Both the position numbers and the translations under genes were made by a program. From Undaria pinnatifida (taxonomy: Eukaryota; Sar; Phaeophyceae; Laminariales; Alariaceae), in assembly GCA_012845835.1 (NCBI GenBank), contig JABAKD010000002.1, forward strand, positions 4,480,001 through 4,544,000: a stretch of 64,000 nt of DNA. Direction: 5' to 3'. Positions 55,891 through 64,000 of this stretch are shown piece by piece (position 1 is the first letter of the stretch; each line of letters begins with the position of its first letter). Under the pieces are notes generated by a model. The model saw only the letters and a list, made by a program, of their open reading frames with translations. It was not told where the DNA came from and did not search any database.

Positions 55891-57661
55891 GTGGGATGAC
55901 CCAATACAGGATGCCTGATATCCCTCTATAGTGCCGGTTTAGTAGTGCCGATTGCCAGCTAGTGCAAAATCGTTTGGCACAGATGGCACCAACCAGTAGG
56001 GGAACTACGCGGAGTAGTGCCGGTATTGCAGTGCCGGTTGCCGCTGAAGTGCCCGTATTTCCGGCCCGAACATACGTTTGCCGCTGTAGTGCCGGTATTT
56101 CCGGCCCGCACGTACGTTTGCCGATGTAGTGCCGGTATTTCCGGCCCGCACATACGTTTGCCGCTGTATTGCCGGTAATCCCGACTATTAATAGCACATA
56201 CCGGCACCATAGGGGGGCCACTACCGTAAGAAACGCCTCTTCACCCAAACAAGAAGCCCAACCTTGGTCAGTGTTTCTATTTTTTTTTGTGGTGTTTTGT
56301 GTTGTCTAGGGGCCGCTTGATACATTGGTTGTCTCGGGCACAAACCAAAGCGACAAACATTGATCGTTCGTTTGCCTCGCCATTCGTGCAAATGCAGGGC
56401 AGGGCACCTGACACGAAACAAGGCAAGTTGATTATAACAGAAATACGTTAAATCCGCTAGCCGGTATTTCTGAAGTTAGTGTAAAACGCACCATCCTGAA
56501 TAAGAAACCCGGCCTGGACCAACATTTTAAGATTCCTTGTTTTTGTCCTGTGCTGTTCGCTCCCCTCTTGTCGGTCTGGTCTCAGTTACAAACTGAAACG
56601 ATAAACACTGATGTTAACCATTTATTCTTCTCTTACAGTGTGGGATAAGGTGTTGTGGAAGCACTTCCCGTGATCGGTGCTACCACCCCTCGTAGTCGCC
56701 GCTCCCAGTATCACGATGCGCCGATTGTTGCTGATCGGGGCTACGGTTACTTTATTCTCATTGGACAAAATTTGTGAGTACGCGGCGCCCGATATGGTAT
56801 AGGGTGCAGCTCTTTTTTTACTTTGAGACCCTTCCCCCAGTTGAAGAGCTCTTTCAATGTCACATCCAAAAACAAAAAGGATAAGGAGAAAAAATGAAAG
56901 TACGCCCCGATGAGCAAAATCTCAGTACCATGGCCTCGGTGCATAATGGCACTCCAATGTCGTGCACGGCAAAGAGTCGCCGAGTCATCCCACTGTGTCA
57001 GGGGTTGCACTTTGTGAGCAAGAAAAAAGGAATACCTCTGGCCGGTTGAGCTCAGGCGAGGAAAACTATCGGTTAGTGCATAATTATATTGACGAGCGCA
57101 TTTTGTTTTTCAGGGCTACAGGCGTAGACGCTTGGCCAGGTTGCGCGAACGAATGCCTTCGAAGGCGTATTAATTAAAACGAAAAAAATCGGAAGGCAAC
57201 ACACCGTTTTTCATGTTTTGGGTCGTAGCGTTCCTCGGTTGCGGAGGGGACTCCCCCCTGTCAATCAGACATGTTTCGGCTGCAAAGGGCTGTTCCCCAT
57301 CGTACCAGGCACCACCCCGCGAAACCTGATCACGGAATACTGTTGTCCACGTGCGAAGAAGAGTAGAATACAACGCCAACATCACGTCATTTGTTCGAGA
57401 TCAATCATTTAAAAAACGACATTATACACAAGTCAGCTGTGAGTTCGATAAATTTAGGGGTCGACGCTCGTCTTTGCAAGCTGCGTGATACACAGGTCGC
57501 TCTTGTTTGCATATGTATGATCCTTTGAATACGTTGTCTATATATATTACTTGTTATGGATGTTGCCAGGGTGAACATCAACAACAAAGTGTTTTGATAC
57601 ACGTGGACCACTTCGAACAGCGTAGCCTTATCGCACGGGCCCGGGTTACTCGATTTTGCAG
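55891..57661 (+). repeat. 5' module, copy E, upstream of the intact-order OTU gene
   Basis: The most diverged copy. The hairpin part is expanded into 40-bp repeats. The first donor is lost (CATTCGTGCAAATG). The acceptor TTCTTCTCTTACAG ends at 56638 and the second donor GTGAGT is at 56774. Between them an ATG at 56716 starts MRRLLLIGATVTLFSLDKI, a signal-like leader. A further acceptor-like TTTTGTTTTTCAG ends at 57113. The CAGCTGTGAG element is at 57434-57491, and the OTU acceptor GATTTTGCAG ends at 57661. Confidence 0.65.
56041..56176 (+). repeat. 40-bp tandem repeat from the module hairpin
   Basis: CCGCTG(T/A)AGTGCC starts at 56041, 56081, 56121 and 56161, exactly 40 bp apart. Each contains GCCGGTATTTCCGGCCCG. 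It is an expansion of the hairpin seen once in the other modules. Confidence 0.85.
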
Positions 57662-59897
57662 GACGAACGCCGCATCGGTGAGGCAGGGACGGTGGCGCTG
57701 ACGAAGTGCCTCCGCCGTACGTGGGGAGCTCGATATGTCCGCGGCGACGGGAGCTGTCTGTGGCGCTCCGCTGCCCGCAGCTTCTTCGGCACGGAGCGAT
57801 ACTGGCTTCAGCTTAAGCTGGTCATGCTGTTTTGCCGCTGCCCATTTCGTGGACCTTCACCGGTTTGTGTTGCGCGGTCATTTTGACAACGGAATCATCG
57901 CGCGGTATTCCGATACGGAACAAATTGTTGTTGGCGGTATCATCAGAGAGATTTCTGAGATGATGCGAACCGACCTGGTTCTCTTGGCCTCGGTTTCGCA
58001 CCTGCGTCCAGTCGGGACTCACGCGGGTTCGGTCAGCTGCAGGCTCATCTGCAAAGCGTGGGGTGTCGCCGTCAAAATGCTCCACCCGTGTGACGCGCTA
58101 AACCGCAAACGGCGGGAAACTAACCCCGGCTTGGGCTGCACCAACAGCGAGGGGAGACTGTACGACGACGTGCGTGTTAGTCACACCTTCGTGCCCAAGA
58201 GCAAAGCTCTCCAGACCTGGCGCGTGCCCGACAAGGTTGGTCAGGGTTGCGGGAAATTTCGCCAAGAAATTGCTTTGGTGCTGGTAAAGCACTCCCAGTC
58301 GTTGGGAAACCCGTCGTCAGCTGAATTAGACGCTGTTCCGGAGGTGAAGGCTGACTCGCTCGGGGTGGGCATATCATTTGGGAATCATTTCGACGCCATA
58401 ACCAACACCCATGGCACAACCGAGCCGTTTCCTATGTTTAAATACGCCCCAGCGCTCTACACGCCCTACGACGTCCGAGACGAGCGGAAGTACACGAACG
58501 AGTTGCGCCAGTGGACTGAGAGGAATGCTAGCAAAGCTGAGCCGTGCGCTTCGGGCGTGAGGGGAGAAGGTGGTCGGGGCGGCGTTGATTCTGCCCACGC
58601 GAGCAAGGCGATCACGGTTGACCTCGGGGAGGAGGGAGTAGGGAAAGCGGCGACAAACAACGAGGGCAAAGTTGCGTCGCCATCTGCAGTTGGTGCTGGT
58701 GATTCGACGGCAGCTGCTGACGAAAAGGCGGCTGATGATACTACAGCGGCTGCTGATACGACTGATACTGCTGATGATGCTGCTGCTGTCGCTGCGACGG
58801 TGGCTGCTGCTGTCGCTGCGACGGCGGCTGCTGCTGTTGGCTTGGCGGTGGTGGCTGCTTTTACTGCGGCGGTGGCTGCTACGACCACTACCGCCGCCAC
58901 TGCTGCTTCTGCTGAGGTTGAGGCTGCTGCTGAGGACGATGCTGCGTCGACGCCTGCTTTTGCTGATACAAGCACTGCTGCCGCTTTGCCGGCAGTGGCT
59001 GCTGATCCGACAGCTGCAGGTACGGCGGCTGCTGTGACGGTGGTTGTGACGGTGGTCGGAAGGGCGACCGCTGCTGCTGTGACGGGTGCTGCTATCGGGG
59101 CCGTCGCTGGTGCAGCTGCGACGAAGCATGTACCAGCGGCGGCTGTGACGATGACAGCTCCCGCTGCGAGCGATGAGGTGACCCCCACGAACATGGTTGA
59201 GGTGGGGGGGGTCACGGGGGCGCCGGGAGGCGCAGAGCGGTCGTCCGGGTGTTCGAATAAGTTAGACGCCAGCAGCGGTAACGATGGCGGCGACAGCACC
59301 ACTTGCTGTGGCGACAACAACAGAAACAAAAGCGGTGCCATCAACAGCGACATCACCAGCGACAACAGCAACATCAGCAACAACAGCAACAACGACAAGA
59401 ACAGCAGCAGCAGCAGCATGGGCATGGCTAGTAGCAGCAACAGCAACAGGGGCAACCAGTGCGACGAGCCGGGAAGCACAGCACCGAATTCCTCGGAAGA
59501 GGACAAAATCCTCTTCCCAGAAGAATATGCCAGCGACATCGATGCCGCCGCCGCCGCAGCGGCAGCGAAGAAGAAAGAGGAAACAGCATCTTCCTTCGGA
59601 GCACGGTCTATGACCCAAGCTTTGGGGCTTGACATCGCGGTGGGCCTATATCCGTTTCCGACATCGGCTACCGCCACGGGGCATAAAATCGCGGTTATGA
59701 ACGTGTTTTCGTCGCCGAAAACCATCCAGAGAAAGGGCGACGACGAGTTTATCGAGATGATAGGGATCACAACAGATGTGGCTGCATCGATTCCGGCTCC
59801 TATCCCTCCTTTCGTCCACACCCCTGCGCTCCCATCCCTCCCTGAGAACGCTCGAATCAAACGTAGTAAAGAAAGGCACAACGACGCCAAGATATAA
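57662..59897 (+). pseudogene. OTU-like cysteine protease, only copy with uninverted layout
   Basis: After the acceptor the exon reads DERRIGEAGTVALTKC, then YVRGDGSCLWRSAARSFFG, the OTU catalytic Cys box (Cys codon 57755-57757). About 2 nt are missing at 57829-57834 compared with every other copy (which read TGTCTTTCGCC), so the core continues in another frame: FAAAHFVDLHRFVLRGHFDN to NHFDAI with the candidate catalytic His at 58386-58388. The Cys-His distance is about 210 codons, longer than usual OTU domains. The C-terminus has Ala/Thr-rich repeats (58.56-59.20 kb), SSGCSNKLDASSGND, an Asn/Ser-rich stretch, and EEDKILFPEEYASDID to a TAA. OTU proteases remove ubiquitin; the substrate here is unknown. 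The deletion may be a sequencing error, in which case this is a functional gene; otherwise it is a recent pseudogene. Confidence 0.65.
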
Positions 59898-61290
59898 CCG
59901 ATGTGGCCGCATCGATTCCGGCTTCCACCCCTTGCTTTGCTCCCACCCCTCCCTCAGAACTCCCGAAAGGCTAAGTAAAGCAAGGCACAACAACGCTAGG
60001 ATAGGGACTACAATAGATGTCGCTGCATCGATTCCTGCTCCACCCCTCACGTCGCTCCAACCCTCCCCCTTCCCACCCCTATGCTTGCCACCTCTCCTCG
60101 AGAACGCTCGAAACAAGCTAAGCGGAGAAGGCGCAACAAGGCCGGGGTGGGAACCAGAACATTTGAGGCTGCATCACTTCCAGCTCACGCCCCTCCCTCC
60201 ACTACCACCCCTCTTTGCGCTCCCAATTCTCCCTGAGAAGCCCGAACTAGACTGAGCGGTAAAAGGCACAACAAGGCCATGATAGGAACCAGAACGGATG
60301 TAGCTGCATCGATTCCTGCTCCCTTCCCTCCTTCTGTGTACCACCCTATCCCTGCGCCTCCCATCCCTCCCGACGCTCCTACCCCCCCGTCCTAAAGTTC
60401 GAAGCAGATTGAGTGGAGAAAGGCACAACGCCAGGTTGGTAACCAGAACAGATGTGGCAGCATCGATTCCGGACCCCACCCTTGGCTTTGCTCCCGCCCT
60501 TTCGTCCACCCCCACCCACCCTTGCGCTCCCCATCCCTTCCTTCACCCCTAACCCCCCTTCAGGAAGTTGGAAATTAGGCTCAGTGGACAAAGCCACAAC
60601 GCCAGGATAGCAACCAGAACAGATGTGGCAGCATCGATTCCGGATCCCACCCCTCGCTTGGCTCCCACCCTTCCCTCCATGCCCACCCACCCCTCCCTAC
60701 CCTCCCGCCCCTTATTTTAGAACGGTGGAAACAGGTTGAGCAGAGAATGAAACAACAATGCTAGGATAGGAACCATAACCGATTTGGCTTCATCGCTTCC
60801 AGCTCCCGCCTCTCCCTCCGTTCTCACCCCGCCCTACGCTCCCACCCCTCTGTCAGAGCGCTCCAAACAGTCTGGGTGGAGAAAGGCGCAACAAGTCTAC
60901 AACAAGAACCAGAAAACGGATGTTGGCGGCATCTATTTCTGTTCCTTATCCTCGCCTAGGTTCCACCCCTCCCTTCGTCCCCCCACACCCTTACACGCCT
61001 TACCCTTCTGTGCACCCCCGTCCCTCGCTACAGCTCCCACCCGTCGCTACCCTTGCCAAACCCCTTCCCTGCGCTCCCACCCCTCCTTGCAAAACTCGAA
61101 AGTCAAGGCTGCGTGAAGAAAGACTTAACAAGGCCAGGATAGGGATTACAACGGATTCGGCGGCATCGATTCCTGGTCCCACCCCTCCACCTGTATACCC
61201 CCACCGCATCCCCCCCGACGCCTGCCACTCCTCCCTACCCTCTCCACCCCTTGCCATCGCGCACCTATCTTCGCTGAACTCCTGACATCG
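59764..61290 (+). repeat. Degenerate minisatellite derived from OTU 3' coding end
   Basis: About ten units start with a GATGTGGCTGCATCGATTCC-like word (59.77, 59.90, 60.01, 60.16, 60.29, 60.45, 60.62, 60.78, 60.92 and 61.15 kb), followed by C-rich sequence, CTCGAA and GGAGAAAGGCACAAC-AGGC. Unit length varies from about 115 to 235 bp. The first unit is the coding end TTDVAASIPAPIPP of the OTU frame. Later units keep TDVAASIP in some frames but contain stops. Confidence 0.8.
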
Positions 61291-61750
61291 CTCCCTCCAA
61301 AACCATCATTCCCTCTACATGCGCAGACATACCTGGACCGGACGACACGACATATTTATCTCCACGACACCAGCGTTCCATCAATCCGGCAAGCACAGCA
61401 CACGACAAAACCCAAACACTAATCCAAACTCAAAACCTAAACCCAATAAAAACTCAACACACACACTGGTTAGCCTAGCTCTGCGTACCGCTGCTTTCGC
61501 GTATCGTGCGTGGCACCGCGTAGCACAGCCCAATCTTTGGTGGTGTCATGGCAGTAACCCAAGAGCCTGCACCGCCGCGCGTCTGCCTGTCAGCTCCCCT
61601 CCAACCGCGGCCACTCCGCAGTAAAACAAGCGCCACGTTCACGTGCTCCTCCTTCCCCCGCTCATCCAAGCAAACGCCGCATAACAACCGAAACACGATC
61701 TGGTTTTCCTAGCTCCGTGCCGCGAACCTGATACGCGGGTAACACAAAGC
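61291..61750. other. Unassigned spacer
   Basis: CAAAC-type telomere-like words at 61.40-61.47 kb (CCCAAACACTAATCC) and GC-rich sequence. Possibly the 3' UTR of the minus-strand gene. Nothing firm. Confidence 0.4.
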
Positions 61751-61970
61751 TCAGCGGCGCGATGGCCGTCTGGCTCCACAAACCCACGCCGTCGCGCCCA
61801 CCACCCCCACCCCAACCGCGGCCAACCCACCGAAAATCCATTGGCCCCAGCCGCCGCCGGTCTCGACCTCGTCCCCCTGCCCCCGCTGGTCGAGACCGCC
61901 AACAACGCCACCGCCGCTGCAGTTCACGACGCATGTAGGTTCCTCGGCATCGAGCTCATTCACGCCCGAC
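61751..61970 (-). CDS. Tail-anchored protein, last exon
   Basis: On the minus strand, acceptor GCCTGCGAGAG (AG at 61971-61972) then SGVNELDAEEPTCVVNCSGG, GLDQRGQGDEVETGGGW, GQWIFGGLAAVGVGVVGATA, WVCGARRPSRR and stop TGA (61751-61753). The Gly/Val/Ala segment is a single membrane span followed by a short basic tail, as in tail-anchored proteins. Joining to the exon at 62060 keeps the frame (GG|G). Family unrecognised. Confidence 0.45.
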
Positions 61971-62059
61971 CTCTCGCAGGCGCCGGCAGAGTAACGGTAG
62001 ATTAATTCCCCCACCGGCATCTCGCTGGCTTCTCTCCGGAAGCAATAGAAAAAACTTAC

Positions 62060-62388
62060 CCAGATGCTTCGCTGGATGCCTGACTCTCCAGCCCCTCGAT
62101 GTTTCGCTCCAGGGCCTCCGCCTTAGGCCGCACTCCACCCAGAGATGATGACTTGATCCCCTGCTGCTGCTGCTTAGGGGGGGGCTTGGTAGCGACAATG
62201 TCCCTGCTGTTGCTGGTGTGGCTTGACGATGTCAGCAAGCCGGTATCGCTAGCGTTCTCCGGGAAGAACGCGAAGTCGTCTTCGGGGCTATTCGAGGCAG
62301 TGCTGCTCCTCCCACCGCAGTGGTCGCCCCTGTAGTTCGTGAGCTTGCAGTCTTTACCGCCGCCTTTTCGGTTTCTCTGGTCGGCGCA
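62060..62388 (-). CDS. Tail-anchored protein, upstream exon
   Basis: Open on the minus strand after a TGA at 62389-62391. It reads KDCKLTNYRGDHCGG, SSTASNSPEDDFAFFPENAS, SHTSNSRDIVATKPPPKQQQ and PKAEALERNIEGLESQASSE, then the donor SG|GTAAGT (62059 downward). The 89-nt intron 61971-62059 is within usual limits. Hydrophilic with a short possible coiled coil (EALERNIEGLES) before the membrane anchor. The 5' border is uncertain; an acceptor may lie inside, for example GAACTACAG. No ATG found, so more exons are expected upstream. Confidence 0.45.
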
Positions 62389-62475
62389 TCAGTATGCACT
62401 GTTATACCAATTGCCGGACCAGAAGCCCTTCCGACGAGTACGACCACGCCTGCTGCTGGTCTCCAATTTTTTCGG

Positions 62476-63310
62476 TCATCCAGACGACCGCTCCTCCACC
62501 CCCCAATTCCCAACACCTCCCCCACACCCAGTAGCGCCGGCCGCCGTCAGAGTGCAGCTCGCGGCCTCCGCACCCGCCGCCGCCACAGCCGCCGCCTCCA
62601 AAACACCCACCCCAGAAGCAGCAACCACAGCAGCAGCAGCCGCCGTCGCCGCAGCAGCCGCCGTAGCAGCAGCAGCGGCAGCCGTTGTACCCGCCTCCGC
62701 AGCATCATTTTGCTGCTTCCGCCGCGTCTTCCACACATCCAATGTAACCGGCGGTTGCGCTTGCCCCCCCCACACACCGTCCACGACCAATTTCCTCGTA
62801 GTGACGGTTACCCCGTTTCCGAGGTCGATCGCAACTGGTTTTTCCCCATGGATGTCGGCCGCAACACCGTCCACCCCGTCCTCCCCGACTGCCGCGCCGG
62901 GCACACCAAACGTATTGCAGTAGCCGCTGCACCCGCCTCTGCAGCAGAATTTCGCTGCTTCCGCCGCGTCTTCCACACATCCAATATAACCGGCGGTTGC
63001 GCTTGCCCCCCCCACACACCGTCCACGACCACTTTCCTCGTGGTGACGGTTACCCCGTTTCCGAGGTCGATCGCAACCGGTTTTTCTCCATGGATATCAG
63101 CCGTGCGTTGCTGCGCTCACCTTTGGGGACGCGCCCAATGGTGTTCGCCAGTGCAAAACGTTTGATGTGCCCGGTGCGGCAGTCGGGGAGGGCGGGGTGA
63201 ACAGCGTTGCGGCCGGCATACATGGAGAAAAACCGGTTGCGATCGACCTCGGAAACGGGGTAACCGCGAGGAAAGTGGTCGTGGACGGTGTGTGTGGGGG
63301 GCAAGCGCGC
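62476..63310. repeat. Three copies of an unrecognised 50-residue domain, two minus and one plus
   Basis: Minus-strand copies with HGEKPVAIDLGNGVTVTTRK and VVVDGVWGGQAQPPV...LDVWKTRRKQ are spaced by 242 bp (GCTGCTTCC at 62712 and 62954). The spacing is not a multiple of three, so they cannot both be in one frame. A third copy on plus (about 63.16-63.31 kb) reads GEKPVAIDLGNGVTARKVVV and is cut by SINE-like sequence. A poly-Ala stretch (AAAAATAAAAA) follows the downstream minus copy. I cannot name the domain. Possibly a broken gene upstream of, or the 5' part of, the tail-anchored gene. Confidence 0.5.
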
Positions 63311-63675
63311 CTCCGTTGTAGGGTAGTAGGTGACTCTTGTCCCTACTATTAATGAATGTTAGTAAGTCAATATTGCGGGTTCGAATCCTCCCGAGTGCAG
63401 CAGCTCGTGCTTGCTGGGACTTTATTCTTGCGTGAAACAGTGACGATCGGAAAGCGCGAGAACGTGAGTGGGCTAGCAAAAAATCGACGAAAATCGACGA
63501 GCACAAAAAACTGAAAATTGGGAATGCTAGATTATGTGCACGATAAAAATGAAGGCATGCACCGGGCGGGGGAGAAGGGAAGATACCTGTGACCTCGGCT
63601 TGTCCAGAAGGTCGCTCAGGGTAAAGCCAACCTCTTACGAGTTGAGCTGGAAATAAAAAATGAAAAATAAAATAT
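63311..63675 (+). mobile_element. tRNA-derived SINE, copy 2
   Basis: GCGGGTTCGAATCCTCCCGAG (B-box) at about 63.38 kb, then CGCGAGAACGTGAGT, ATCGACGAGCAC, AATGAAGGCATGCACCGGG and CTCGGCTTGTCCAGAAGG, in the same order as the minus-strand copy at 45.72-46.03 kb. A-rich end AAATAAAAAATGAAAAATAA. The head contains a TAGTAGG/CCTACTA hairpin not typical of a tRNA, so the 5' end is rearranged or differs. The start is approximate. Confidence 0.6.
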
Positions 63676-64000
63676 CAATGTGTTCCGCTGACGACACGTG
63701 CTACGCCAAGCGTAAAGAAATGACCTACGTCGCTCCCCAACTGACGAGAACCCTTTGTGGGTGGGGTATCATTTTTTTTTATTGTTGTTTTGTTTTGTTC
63801 TTGTACTCATCCCATCTATGACCTTGGAGATTTTTTTTTCTCCTTCTCCGCCCCTATAGACGCAAAACTCATAATCAGATCCGGGGTCGCTAAACGGGCC
63901 CCTCTCCCCCCGCCCACTGCGGTACGCGCCGTCACTTTTATCGCGAGAAGGATGCAGCACTTTCTTCCCTCGTCGACTCGCATCTAGCATTAATTGTACG
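63676..64000. other. End of window, nothing recognised
   Basis: Includes T runs at 63.77 and 63.83 kb and a pyrimidine-rich stretch. Short frames only. Confidence 0.5.

Noticed and set aside
63330-63410. Possible tRNA gene (GGTTCGAATCC T-loop)
   Set aside because: No 7-bp acceptor stem and no proper T stem can be formed, and the sequence continues into a body shared with 45.7 kb. It is a SINE head.

Overview
This window looks like nuclear DNA of a eukaryote. It has GT-AG introns with pyrimidine-tract acceptors, a non-LTR retrotransposon remnant, a tRNA-derived SINE, a MITE-like element, microsatellites and many dispersed repeats, and very few intact genes. A brown alga or another stramenopile is my best guess, from the flavour of the retroelement tail and the Ala/Cys-rich low-complexity proteins. 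That is an inference, not something the sequence proves.

The dominant feature is an OTU-like cysteine protease family. The only copy with a normal layout is at 57.66-59.90 kb (+). It carries the catalytic Cys box GDGSCLW and a candidate His box NHFDAI, followed by long Ala/Thr-rich and Asn/Ser-rich tails. It appears broken by a 2-nt deletion after the Cys box. All other copies lie in three arrays (6.14-24.80, 27.00-33.46 and 39.19-45.67 kb). They are built from 16 units of about 1.72-1.79 kb. Each unit holds two truncated OTU copies head to head: a minus-strand arm and a plus-strand arm meeting in a palindrome at the catalytic Cys codons, then a piece of the Ala-rich tail joined to the next unit's splice acceptor and exon start. 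Each array ends in one long Ala-rich tail.

The arrays sit in a larger repeat. A roughly 1.3 kb 5' module with conserved splice sites (4.89, 25.5, 34.15, 37.7 and 55.9 kb) precedes each array, and a linker module (24.8, 33.46 and 46.0-47.6 kb) follows it. The third 5' module (34.15 kb) lacks an OTU array and runs into a non-LTR reverse transcriptase tail (35.2-36.1 kb).

Other content, left to right: 0-4.9 kb, repeats and palindromes with no gene; 36.7-37.4 and 52.98-53.23 kb, exons of an unrecognised Cys-rich repeat protein; 45.72-46.03 kb, a SINE with two empty paralogous sites; 47.86-48.61 kb, a MITE-like element with terminal inverted repeats; 50.5-52.7 kb, G-rich and dispersed repeats; 53.5-55.4 kb, possible small coding segments; 59.8-61.3 kb, a minisatellite derived from the OTU 3' coding end; 61.75-62.39 kb, a two-exon minus-strand gene with a C-terminal membrane anchor; 62.5-63.3 kb, three copies of an unrecognised domain; 63.3-63.68 kb, a second SINE.

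The most interesting system is the set of inverted OTU arrays. If transcribed they would give long hairpin RNA matching the OTU family, in principle a self-silencing locus. That is a hypothesis.
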